The notes under the pieces: model-generated
The model's database searches: none
Told to the model about the DNA's origin: nothing
Seen by the model: the letters and a program-made list of their open reading frames with translations, nothing else
Made by a program: the position numbers and the translations under genes
NCBI GenBank assembly: GCA_026225215.1
Contig: JAMFSI010000097.1
Span: forward strand, 1-48,282
Direction: 5' to 3'
Source of the DNA: Sphingomonas palustris
Lineage (GTDB): Bacteria; Pseudomonadota; Alphaproteobacteria; Sphingomonadales; Sphingomonadaceae
Length of the DNA: 48,282 nucleotides
Shown here: positions 34,496-42,369 of the stretch, one piece after another
How the letters are laid out: every line of letters starts with the position of its first letter
Numbering within the stretch: the first letter of the stretch is position 1

Positions 34496-35700
34496 GCGTT
34501 CCCTGTCGCCGCCGGCAAGCCAAGGTGACCACGAAGGCTCTTCGCTTCATAGCCAGACCGCACCCGCCCGCGCCGGCGCAGAATCGGCACCACCTGATCG
34601 ACGAAAGCGGGCACGCCCTCGGCCTGCACCGGAAACATCAAGTTGAAACCGTCGCAGGCGCCCGCGCTGTGCCAGTCGCACAGTTGATCGGCAAGCTGCT
34701 CTGGCGTGCCGACAAAGCTGTGGTGGGCGCGAACTCGCGCCTGGCTGCGCAAATAATCGCCCAGCGTCGGCACCCCGCAGCTGGCATCGATCAACTTATC
34801 GGGATCGCGCATGCCGCTCAGCACCCGTGGCGATTGGCTGATGTCGTCCATCGGCAGCGGCGCATCGAGTGCGTAGCCGCTGAAATCCATGCCGAACTGG
34901 TCGCCCAGCATCGCTAGCTGGATGGCCGGGTGGAGCAATTCGAGATAGCGCGCCTCTTTTTCGCGCGCCTCGGCCTCGGTGCCGCCCAGGATCGGTGCGA
35001 TCCCCGGCATCACCCGCACCCCGTCAGGATCGCGGCCCGCACCGCGCACCAAATCGCGCAACTCGCGGCGAAAGGCGATGGCGGTGTCGCGGTCGCGCGC
35101 GACGGTGAACATGACCTCGGCAACATCGGCGGCGAAGGCCTTGCCGAACGGCGACATGCCCGCCTGCACCCGCACCGGCCGGCCCTGCGGCGTGGCGGGC
35201 CAGCGGTCCCACAGCGAGCCTACCTCGGCCACGAACTCGGCAGCGCGCGCATAGCGGGCTTCGCGTTCGGGAAGGTCGCGGCGGCTGAAATTAGCGGCGG
35301 ACTGGTCGGCGCCGGTGGTCACGATGTTCCAGCCGGTGCGGCCGCCATTCAGCCGGTCGATCGTCGCCAGCTTGAGCGCAGTGGCGCGCGGATCGGTGTA
35401 GGTGGTCGAATAAGTACCGACAAAGCCGATGTGTTCGGTCAACCGCGATAACGCCGGGATCAGCACCATCGGGTCGAGCGTCGGAAACGCCATCGCGCCC
35501 TGGTGCCGGCCGGCCAATTCGTAGGAATAGAGAATTTCTGCGAAGAAGACCATGTCGAGGCCGCCACGCTCGGCCTCCTGCGCGAGCGTCCGGTAATAGT
35601 CGAGACCGAGCAGGTCTGCCGCCGGGCTCGGCGAGGAACGCCACGCGCCGACATTGTGCCCATGGCCCAGGACGAACAGGCCGAGCGCCATCGGGGTCAC
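34492..35700 (-). CDS. NtaA/SnaA-type FMN-dependent monooxygenase, shortened
   Basis: Luciferase-like TIM-barrel monooxygenase (402 aa) that would use reduced flavin from a separate reductase, none of which is visible here. Conserved parts are LGHGHNVGAWRSSP, GLDMVFFAEIL, FVGTYSTTYTDPRATALKLATIDRLNGGRTGWNIVTT and SFVGTPEQLADQL. Compared with the homologue at 43388 it lacks the roughly 45-residue segment before PQGRPVRVQAG, which normally carries FTVRGPLN-x-RxPQ. The start GTG 35700 overlaps the stop of the upstream truncated paralogue (GTGA). Substrate unknown; the NTA, EDTA and dibenzothiophene-sulfone enzymes belong to the same family. Confidence 0.86.
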   Translation of the reverse strand: MTPMALGLFVLGHGHNVGAWRSSPSPAADLLGLDYYRTLAQEAERGGLDMVFFAEILYSYELAGRHQGAMAFPTLDPMVLIPALSRLTEHIGFVGTYSTTYTDPRATALKLATIDRLNGGRTGWNIVTTGADQSAANFSRRDLPEREARYARAAEFVAEVGSLWDRWPATPQGRPVRVQAGMSPFGKAFAADVAEVMFTVARDRDTAIAFRRELRDLVRGAGRDPDGVRVMPGIAPILGGTEAEAREKEARYLELLHPAIQLAMLGDQFGMDFSGYALDAPLPMDDISQSPRVLSGMRDPDKLIDASCGVPTLGDYLRSQARVRAHHSFVGTPEQLADQLCDWHSAGACDGFNLMFPVQAEGVPAFVDQVVPILRRRGRVRSGYEAKSLRGHLGLPAATGNA

Positions 35701-36281
35701 GCGAATAGCTCGCTAACCAGCCCAATCGACATTTTCCGGGCTCCGTCGGGCTCGACGATGACCGCCCCGGCCTGCGCCGGGTCGCCGGGCAGCGCCAGCC
35801 GCAGCGGCACCCCCTGGGGCGGGCGCGGAATATTGAGTGGTCCGCGCAACGAGAAATGCGCGCCATCGTGGGCGATCGGCATTACCGCCTCGGCATCGGA
35901 CAGCATGGCTGCGGCAACATTCTCGATCAGCGCCTCGGCGCCCCAGCTCAGCAACAGCCGACTGACGACATCGGCCAGCTCGGTCACCCGACCGGTTGCA
36001 TCCGAGCCGGTCAGCCGCCACGCCGCGCGTCCGCCACTGAGATGATCGAGCGTCGCCAGACCGCGCGCCAGAGTGAAAGGCTCGACGGTATCGCCGTCGA
36101 TGCTGGCACAAAGGCGAATGTGCGTGGTACTCGCGGCACACCACGCCGCCATCGCCAGGCCATCGAGCGGATCGGCTGGGTCGGCGGCAATCAGCATCAC
36201 CAGTGGCCAGCCGGCGCGATCGGCGCGATCGATCGCCGCGACCCAGCGCAGCAGTGTGCCCGACCCCAGGTCGTCGGGCAT
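35697..36281 (-). CDS. Half-length luciferase-like monooxygenase paralogue
   Basis: A 194-residue protein covering only the middle of the NtaA-type barrel. THIRLCASIDGDTVEPFTLA and the following GLATLDHLSGGRAAWRLTGS correspond to the flavin-site region, and FSLRGPLNIPRPPQGVPLRLALPG to the insert segment of homologues. The first strands and the whole C-terminal half are missing. ATG 36281 is the best start; longer in-frame starts run into the preceding PhyH gene. It overlaps the next gene by 4 bases and has intact flanks, so it appears to be maintained rather than a decaying fragment. It may be inactive or act as a partner of the adjacent full enzyme (inference). Confidence 0.65.
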   Translation of the reverse strand: MPDDLGSGTLLRWVAAIDRADRAGWPLVMLIAADPADPLDGLAMAAWCAASTTHIRLCASIDGDTVEPFTLARGLATLDHLSGGRAAWRLTGSDATGRVTELADVVSRLLLSWGAEALIENVAAAMLSDAEAVMPIAHDGAHFSLRGPLNIPRPPQGVPLRLALPGDPAQAGAVIVEPDGARKMSIGLVSELFA

Positions 36282-36315
36282 GAGGATCGGTGACGGCGCC
36301 AATTTCGCTTGCCTT

Positions 36316-37158
36316 TCATGGATCCCAGCGGCGGGGTGACATCCCCGGCGCCGGCACATCGACCGCCGCACGCTTGGTATCGAATTCCCAGGCAGCATCG
36401 GTGCGGTTGCGCCGCTCCACCATCGCCCGCAATTCTTGCGGGACATGGCGCAATTGCTCGTCGGTCCAGTCCGGCACCGGCCCATAGGGCCGCGCCCAGA
36501 GCGGGCGATAGTCGATCTCGATCATGCCGCGGGTTTCTGCGGTGGTGTTCGGACCCACGCCATGAAACAGCCGCGTCGCAAAGACGAAGGCATCGCCGAC
36601 GTGCAGCGGCAGCAGCACTTCGTCCGGGTGATCGTGGTAGCGGCGATAGGGCTGGGCATCGGCGTGGAAGCAGATGTGTGAGCGCGGCACTATCCGCAGC
36701 GCCGCCCGGTCATCGCGCGTATCGTCAAGGTAATACAGTACCCGCAGCCGCAGCGGGCAGCTTTCAAGCCACTGCGAATAAGTCGATCCGAACGGCTGGT
36801 AATCGGTGTGCAGCTCCAGAGCGGGCGAACCCGGATGGCTGAGAATGTAGAAGCTATGCATGAACACCAACTCATCGCCCATCAGCGCGCGAGCGAAATT
36901 CAGCACCGCAGGATTGCCGATCAGCCCGGCGCATACCGGGCCATGGGTATGCGGCGGGATGGCCGAAAACGCCGGCTTGTCGGTGAAGAAGGATGCGCGC
37001 ATCGGCAGCGTCGCAAACTCGGCCTTGAGCGCGGCAATCGTCGCGGGCGAGATCGCGTCCGGGATGATGACATAGCCCTCGGTCTCGAGCTGGCAAATCC
37101 GCTGCGGCTGCGTCATGCCAAGGCAGCGGTTACGCAGCGGCGAGGGTGCGGGCGCCAT
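36316..37158 (-). CDS. Phytanoyl-CoA dioxygenase (PhyH) family protein
   Basis: Fe(II)/2-oxoglutarate-dependent oxygenase (280 aa) that hydroxylates an unactivated carbon. The iron ligands are His117 and Asp119 in ELHTDYQPFG and His199 in RLFHGVGPNTT; Arg210 should bind 2-oxoglutarate. The start ATG 37158 overlaps the stop of the FAD monooxygenase (TGATG); an internal Met (37116) just before the domain is also possible. It is similar in layout to the second copy at 42366. Family members act on acyl-CoAs but also on many small natural products, so the substrate is open. Confidence 0.88.
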   Translation of the reverse strand: MAPAPSPLRNRCLGMTQPQRICQLETEGYVIIPDAISPATIAALKAEFATLPMRASFFTDKPAFSAIPPHTHGPVCAGLIGNPAVLNFARALMGDELVFMHSFYILSHPGSPALELHTDYQPFGSTYSQWLESCPLRLRVLYYLDDTRDDRAALRIVPRSHICFHADAQPYRRYHDHPDEVLLPLHVGDAFVFATRLFHGVGPNTTAETRGMIEIDYRPLWARPYGPVPDWTDEQLRHVPQELRAMVERRNRTDAAWEFDTKRAAVDVPAPGMSPRRWDP

Positions 37159-38348
37159 CACTCGATCGCATTCGCATAGCGTAGGCCCGCGATCATCGAG
37201 GTGCGCAACAGGTGGGCATGGGCGAGCGCGGGATCGGCGGCGATACGGCGCAGTTCAGCCTGTCGCGCGGCGCGCACCTCGGGATCGCGTTCTTCCAGCG
37301 CGGCCTTGTTAGCCACGGTCATCGATTGCAGAAACTCGTTAGCAACGGTCCGGCGCTGGCGGTCAAAGCGGTCGATGGCCGCCTCCGCGCCGCTCTCCAG
37401 CGCCGCGCGGATCGCGCGAGCGACGTTTTCCGCGTCGTGTATGCCAAAATTCATGCCCATCCCGCCCAGCGGATTGTTGAGGTGCGCGGCATCGCCGACC
37501 AGCAATACCCGGCCATGGCGAAAGCGGTCGGCGACCCGCTGGTGCACGGTATAAAGGTTGGTATGGGTAAGCTCGAAGGGACGGTCGCTGTCCACGAGCC
37601 GCCGCAGCCGCTGGGTGGCGCTGTCGATCGCGACAAGATCGGCCTCTTCATCGGATGGGCTGGTGGGAAACACCGCGCGCCACAAGCCCGGCGGTCGGTC
37701 GGCCGGCACCTTGAAGACCGCGGACCATTCGTCCGGATCGCCGACATAGTTCGAATAGGAGAAGCCGTCCCGCTCGAAGTCGTAGGTGCTGGTGATGACC
37801 AGGAAGCGTTCGTCATAGGTGAAGCCCTCGAAGACGAATGGCTGCGACTTGCGCACGACGCTGCGGCCGCCGTCGGCACCGACCAGCCAGTCGCAAAAAT
37901 ACTCGTCTTTGTCGGTCCGCATGCGCACATGATCGCCAAGCTGTTCGACCTCCAGCACGGTTTCGCCGGTTCGCAACTCGAACTCGGGCCATGGTGCCAT
38001 GAGCTCGCGCAGCATGGCCACCAATTTGTGCTGTTCGCATTGCAGCCGATAGGGAAACTCCGTTTGGTCGGCGAGAATGGCCAGGTCGAATTCGGCAATG
38101 AGGCCCAGGCGGCGGTCGCGGTTCTGCCATTTCTGCGCGATGATGCCATCAGCCAGCAGGCTAGCGGTAATCCCGCTTGGGGCCAGCATTTCCAGCGTCG
38201 GCGGATGGAAGGTCGCCGCGCGGGGGTCCTCGAACAAGTCTTCATTGCGCTCGATCAACAGCACGGGCACGCCGCGGCCGATCAGGAACAGCGCGGTGCA
38301 CATGCCCACCGGCCCGCCGCCGACGACGATAACGGGATGACGCTTCAT
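37158..38348 (-). CDS. FAD-dependent aromatic-type monooxygenase
   Basis: Class A flavoprotein monooxygenase (396 aa) of the PheA/TfdB/MhpA group, using NAD(P)H and oxygen to hydroxylate an aromatic or heteroaromatic ring. It shows PVIVVGGGPVGMCTALFLI (FAD ADP-binding), WLVGADGGRSVVR (DG motif), and RVLLVGDAAHLNNPLGGMGMNFGIHDAENVARA (GD motif). ATG 38348 lies two bases after the racemase-like gene stop, and the longer frame upstream is shadow sequence. Its presence in the array suggests that the substrate or an intermediate is cyclic and unsaturated (inference). Confidence 0.92.
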   Translation of the reverse strand: MKRHPVIVVGGGPVGMCTALFLIGRGVPVLLIERNEDLFEDPRAATFHPPTLEMLAPSGITASLLADGIIAQKWQNRDRRLGLIAEFDLAILADQTEFPYRLQCEQHKLVAMLRELMAPWPEFELRTGETVLEVEQLGDHVRMRTDKDEYFCDWLVGADGGRSVVRKSQPFVFEGFTYDERFLVITSTYDFERDGFSYSNYVGDPDEWSAVFKVPADRPPGLWRAVFPTSPSDEEADLVAIDSATQRLRRLVDSDRPFELTHTNLYTVHQRVADRFRHGRVLLVGDAAHLNNPLGGMGMNFGIHDAENVARAIRAALESGAEAAIDRFDRQRRTVANEFLQSMTVANKAALEERDPEVRAARQAELRRIAADPALAHAHLLRTSMIAGLRYANAIE

Positions 38349-38350
38349 GG

Positions 38351-39094
38351 TCAGAATTCTTCCAGGATGCGGCCATATCCGTAGAGGCGATCGTCGATCC
38401 CCATCCGGCGCAGCGCGTTCCAATAGGTGATCGCGTTCATCGACAGCACCGGCTTGCCCAGCCAGCGTTCGGCTTCGGCGGCAACCGCCATCCCGGCCAG
38501 ATTGGTGCCGACCTGGACGAGCGCGTCGATATCGTCACCGTCAAGCTCAGCGAAGCTTGTGCCCATCTCGGCCTCGGTGGTGTGCGCGATCAGCCGCGGC
38601 GACGCGCAGCGCAGGCCCTTGAGCCGGACCACCGCAAACCCCGCCTCTTCGAGATAAGCGCGCACGACGGCATCGCCGCGCGGCTGGTGCGGGGTGAGCA
38701 CCGCGATGCGCTTGGCCCCAAAGGCAGCCAATGCCGCGCATAGCGCGTCCGAGCCCATCGAGACGCCAACCCCTGCCCGCGCCTCCAGCTCCTGCCGCAG
38801 GGCATCGGCCTGGGCAACGCCGCCCCAGAATGCTTCGAGCGCTACCCCCATGATCAAATGACCGGGGCCGCAGGTCATGACCTGGTCGATCGCATCGCCG
38901 ATCCCGGCGCGCATCGCGGCAACATGCTCGATGAAGGCCTGGTCGCTGTCAAGCGGCCGCTCACGGATCGAAATGCGGGCAATCTGGTTGGTTACGCCGC
39001 GCGGGCGCAGCGCTTCGGACTCGGGTTGCACCGAGGTGTTCGTTGACGGCACGACTATGCCGATAATTCCCCGCCAACCCAGACAATCGCCCAT
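38351..39094 (-). CDS. Maleate isomerase/Asp-Glu racemase superfamily protein
   Basis: A 247-residue member of the Asp/Glu racemase fold, closest in pattern to maleate cis-trans isomerases and arylmalonate decarboxylases (IGIVVPSTNTSVQPESEAL, FGAKRIAVLTPHQPRGDAVV). Start ATG 39094 has a strong AAAGGAGG. The two catalytic cysteines of the family are not at their expected places: the first position falls in HLIMGVALEAFWGG and the second in ALVQVGTNLAGMAV. A Cys occurs slightly earlier (VMTCGPGH) and may substitute. It could isomerise or decarboxylate a dicarboxylate, or have another role. Confidence 0.8.
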   Translation of the reverse strand: MGDCLGWRGIIGIVVPSTNTSVQPESEALRPRGVTNQIARISIRERPLDSDQAFIEHVAAMRAGIGDAIDQVMTCGPGHLIMGVALEAFWGGVAQADALRQELEARAGVGVSMGSDALCAALAAFGAKRIAVLTPHQPRGDAVVRAYLEEAGFAVVRLKGLRCASPRLIAHTTEAEMGTSFAELDGDDIDALVQVGTNLAGMAVAAEAERWLGKPVLSMNAITYWNALRRMGIDDRLYGYGRILEEF

Positions 39095-39158
39095 CGGTGC
39101 CCCTCCTTTCGGTTGCAAGGGGCCTAGCCGGCGAGGGCGCTGCGCGACTGCTGTGAGT

Positions 39159-39716
39159 TCAGCTTTTGTCGGCTGGCGAATAGGCAGCGGCGCCCGGCGG
39201 AGTCGTGGGTGGGACATCGTCCTGCGCGACATTCAGCATCAGCGCGATCGTGGCAAAAAAACCAGTCAGGCAAATCAGTTCGACGATGCCGCGTTCGCCC
39301 CAGCGCCGCGCCGCGCGCGCAAACAATTCATCATCGAGCCGGTGATCGCGCAGCAGCCGGTCGACCACTTCACCTGCCAGCGCTGCCCCTGGTGCCAGCC
39401 CACAAGCGGCGGGATCGATACCGCTGGCCAGTGCATCGATCGCCTCGGCGGCGATGCCTGCCGCCAGCGCCAGCGGTCGGTGCGCGGCAAAGGCCGGCGA
39501 ATCCAGCCGGTGCGCGAGCACGAGGATAGCCGCCTCGCGCTCGTCCGGGGCCAGCAGCGATTGGTCTGCGAAATAGTGCCGCAAGGGCTGTAAATGTTCC
39601 CATAGCAGCGGCGCGCGCAGGAAGCCGTGATAGGGCCCGGTCGGCGCGGCCCGTGCGGCCATGCGGCGCTGGTCATCGTCGAGCGCGTCGGCCGGAATGG
39701 GGGGGAAGCGCGGCAT
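39159..39716 (-). CDS. Carboxymuconolactone decarboxylase/AhpD-like protein
   Basis: All-helical protein of 185 residues in the CMD/AhpD superfamily. The core is LAPDEREAAILVLAHRLDSPAFAAHRPLALAAGIAAEAIDAL, with the helix-turn and central His typical of CMD proteins. The CxxC pair of AhpD peroxidases is absent, so a redox role is unlikely and a decarboxylase or structural role more likely. ATG 39716 overlaps the hydrolase stop (TGATG); the longer frame is shadow sequence. A 64-base gap separates it from the next gene, the largest in the array. Confidence 0.82.
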   Translation of the reverse strand: MPRFPPIPADALDDDQRRMAARAAPTGPYHGFLRAPLLWEHLQPLRHYFADQSLLAPDEREAAILVLAHRLDSPAFAAHRPLALAAGIAAEAIDALASGIDPAACGLAPGAALAGEVVDRLLRDHRLDDELFARAARRWGERGIVELICLTGFFATIALMLNVAQDDVPPTTPPGAAAYSPADKS

Positions 39717-40621
39717 CACAATTGCACCAACATCGCCTGAAGGTCGCGCGCGCAGTCCTCTGGTGCATCCGCGATCAGCAGATGGCCGGTTTTGGGATAA
39801 TGATGCAGCGCGTGGAGATGGGGCACGATCGCGGCGATCCGCTCGGCCAGCACCGGCGCCAGATAGGTCGAGTGACTTGACCACTGGACCAGCACCGGCA
39901 CGCCAGCGGCGCCCAGCGCGGGGGCAAAGATGGCGGGGTCGTGCTGGGCCGCGCGACGCCGGGCTTCTTCGACCCGCCCCGGAATTTCGTTCATCACATG
40001 GACCTCATCCACCAACCGTGTCATCTCGTGTTCCCGGTGCGGCCGCCGCAGCAGCTCGGCCATCTTCCAATGATAGAAGGCGCGAGGCCTAGCGGTGCCG
40101 CGCATCTCCGCTGCGCGTGGGTCTGCCGGCGGCGCATTCGGCGCCGGGCCGCCACTGGCGCGGGGCAGGCCACTCGACGTCGCCAGCACCAGCCCTGCCA
40201 GGCCCGGTGGGCGCGAGGCAGCGTAGAGGGCGGCCGCGATCCCGCTGAACGAAGTGCCGACAAGGACGTGATCGCCCAGCCCCAATTCGCTAACCGTTAC
40301 TGCGACCAGTTCGGCATAGGCACGGGCGGAATAATCGCCGTCCGGAAATGCGCCAGACAGCCCTTGCCCCGGCAAGTCGACCCGGACGATCCGCCGGGCT
40401 GCGGTCAGAAGCGGTGCCCAACGATCGCCTTGCGACACCCCCAGCCACTGCGCCGACAGCAGCACGACATCGGGACCCGTGCCCGAGCCCGGCGAATCGA
40501 GGACGTGAAGATCCACCCCCGACATTGATATAAAACGCGATTCTGCGCGGCCAAAGCGTTCGCGCGCGCTTGCCAGGGTCACACCATCGAGCCATTCCGC
40601 TGAAGCCGCGACCGGTGCCAT
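39716..40621 (-). CDS. Alpha/beta hydrolase
   Basis: Predicted serine hydrolase (301 aa). The nucleophile elbow is VLVGTSFSGIAAALYA (Ser in GxSxG), an oxyanion-type region is at VVLLSAQWLGVSQGDRW, and the catalytic His is in PKTGHLLIADAPEDCA. The usual acidic residue before the last strand is not obvious: the expected WGxxD position reads VQWSSHSTYLAP. It lies 11 bases after the TPP enzyme and overlaps the CMD-like gene. In ring-degradation pathways such hydrolases split C-C bonds or formamides (family knowledge); which applies here is unknown. Confidence 0.87.
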   Translation of the reverse strand: MAPVAASAEWLDGVTLASARERFGRAESRFISMSGVDLHVLDSPGSGTGPDVVLLSAQWLGVSQGDRWAPLLTAARRIVRVDLPGQGLSGAFPDGDYSARAYAELVAVTVSELGLGDHVLVGTSFSGIAAALYAASRPPGLAGLVLATSSGLPRASGGPAPNAPPADPRAAEMRGTARPRAFYHWKMAELLRRPHREHEMTRLVDEVHVMNEIPGRVEEARRRAAQHDPAIFAPALGAAGVPVLVQWSSHSTYLAPVLAERIAAIVPHLHALHHYPKTGHLLIADAPEDCARDLQAMLVQL

Positions 40622-40632
40622 GGCCCGGAGCG

Positions 40633-42369
40633 TCAGCGCAGTTCCATCGCGTGATGCGCATCGAGGCTGGAGCGCAAATCCTCGAACGTGACCATCTGCA
40701 GCCGCGGATCGCGCTTGCGCAATTCACCCGCATCCGGATCGGTCAACACATTGAGCACGGTCGTGCCATCCGCAGCCAGCGCGCGGTCGATCGCGGGGGC
40801 GAGGTCTGCGGGACGGTCGATCTTTTCGCCAGCCACCCCGAAGCCCTGCGCGACGAGATGGTAATCGCGCTGGCCCAGCACGCAGTTCACTGTGGTGCCG
40901 TAGCGGGTCAACAGAGCATTGCGCTCGGTCCCCCAATTGCCGTCGTTCGAGATCAGGCAGACGATCTTGAGCCCGCTGAGCGCCGCCGAATTGAGCTCCG
41001 CCGGATAGAACCCGAACGAGCCGTCGCCGGTCACCAGCACCACCGGGCGCGGCGGTGTGCCGGTGTCTTCGGCGATTTGGCGGGCAGCGGCGGCCGCGCC
41101 GAGCGCCAGCGGCGTGCCGATGCCCATCGAACCGAGCGGATAGTGATCGAGGTAACAGCGATCGCTGTGCATCCGCATCAGCGCCGACATCCAGTTGTAG
41201 ACGTCCGCCCCGTCGGCGACGAAAATCGTCTCAGGAGGCAGCCGCTCCATCAGCGTGCGTGCGATCCGCAAGGGGTGGATCGGAGCCGCTTCGTCGCGTC
41301 CGAGCTCGTCGATCCGGGCCAGCCGCTCGGCCAGCGCCTCAACCACCCAGTCGCGCGCAAACCGCGCCTGCCCGCGTTCAGCCAGGACCTTGACCAGCGC
41401 CGCTACGGTCGCTGCGGCGTCGCCCTGGATAGGCAGGTCGATGGTGCGGGTCCGGCCGATCTCCCCGGCGTCGATATCGACCTGCGCGAAGACTGCGGCT
41501 TCGGCAAAGCGCGGCGCCATGCCGAAGCCGATGCGCTGTTGCAGGCGGATGCCGATCGCAATGACCAGGTCGGCGTGCTTAGCCGCAACCTGCGCCAAGG
41601 CCCAGGGATAGCCGTGGTCGAGATCTTCGGGCACCAGACCGCGCCCCAGCGCATGGCCGAATACCGGCAGGCCGAACTCCTGCGCCAGCTGCCGCAACGC
41701 CGGTCCGGCCCCGGACAGCGCCGCCCCCGATCCGGAAAGCACCAGCGGCCGCTGCGCTTGCGCGATTGCATCGGCCAGTTCGGCAATTGCCTGTGCCGCG
41801 GGTTGCGCCTGTGCTGGCACGGTCTTGGCGGTTGGTACAGCGCGGTCGGCGCGCAGCGGCGCGGCCTCGAGATGCGTCGGAATGCCGAGCACGGCGACGC
41901 CGGGCCGGCCCGAGCGGGCCTGATGGATTGCGGCGTTGAGGTATTCCTCGATGCGGTCGACGTTGGTGACGGTCCTCGCCCATTTGACGTAAGGCTTGAC
42001 CATGTCGAGGCCGTCGTTGGTCTCCTCATCCATCGATTCTGCGCTGCCCTCGTTGATCGAGGCGAGCAGCACTACTGGCGAGCAGGCCAGTTGCGCCGTG
42101 CGAATGCCGCCGATGGCGTTGGGCAGCCCCTGGTGCCCGGCGATCATGGCGATCCCTGGCAGGCCCGATACGCGGGCAAAGCCGTCCGCCGCGGCCACGG
42201 TTGCAGCCTCGTGGCGACTGGAGACAATGTGAAACCCCGCCAGTTCGAGATCGCGCAGCAACGGCGCATGCGCCGCCCCCGCCAGCGAGAACACAGTGCG
42301 CAGGCCGGTCGCGCGCAGCACTTCGACCATTGCCTGGCCGCCGGTCTTCCCGCCGTCCATCACGTTCAT
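40633..42369 (-). CDS. TPP-dependent enzyme, 2-hydroxyacyl-CoA lyase/acetolactate-synthase-like
   Basis: Thiamine-diphosphate enzyme of 578 residues with the usual PYR, central and PP domains. The cofactor-activating glutamate is Glu54 in VSSRHEAATVAAADGFAR. The Mg/TPP motif starts near residue 447 (TGDGSFGFYPAELNSAAL to SNDGNWG). The central domain has GRGLVPE, DLVIAIGIRLQQRIGFGMAPRF and QVDIDAGEIGR, a pattern shared by 2-hydroxyacyl-CoA lyases, oxalyl-CoA decarboxylases and ALS-like proteins. ATG 42369 overlaps the PhyH stop (ATGA), so the two are translationally coupled. It could cleave a 2-hydroxyacyl-CoA to an aldehyde and formyl-CoA (inference). Confidence 0.87.
   Translation of the reverse strand: MNVMDGGKTGGQAMVEVLRATGLRTVFSLAGAAHAPLLRDLELAGFHIVSSRHEAATVAAADGFARVSGLPGIAMIAGHQGLPNAIGGIRTAQLACSPVVLLASINEGSAESMDEETNDGLDMVKPYVKWARTVTNVDRIEEYLNAAIHQARSGRPGVAVLGIPTHLEAAPLRADRAVPTAKTVPAQAQPAAQAIAELADAIAQAQRPLVLSGSGAALSGAGPALRQLAQEFGLPVFGHALGRGLVPEDLDHGYPWALAQVAAKHADLVIAIGIRLQQRIGFGMAPRFAEAAVFAQVDIDAGEIGRTRTIDLPIQGDAAATVAALVKVLAERGQARFARDWVVEALAERLARIDELGRDEAAPIHPLRIARTLMERLPPETIFVADGADVYNWMSALMRMHSDRCYLDHYPLGSMGIGTPLALGAAAAARQIAEDTGTPPRPVVLVTGDGSFGFYPAELNSAALSGLKIVCLISNDGNWGTERNALLTRYGTTVNCVLGQRDYHLVAQGFGVAGEKIDRPADLAPAIDRALAADGTTVLNVLTDPDAGELRKRDPRLQMVTFEDLRSSLDAHHAMELR

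Noticed and set aside
37212..38384. A 390-codon open frame on the plus strand
   Set aside because: Antisense to the FAD monooxygenase, which shows all three flavin motifs.
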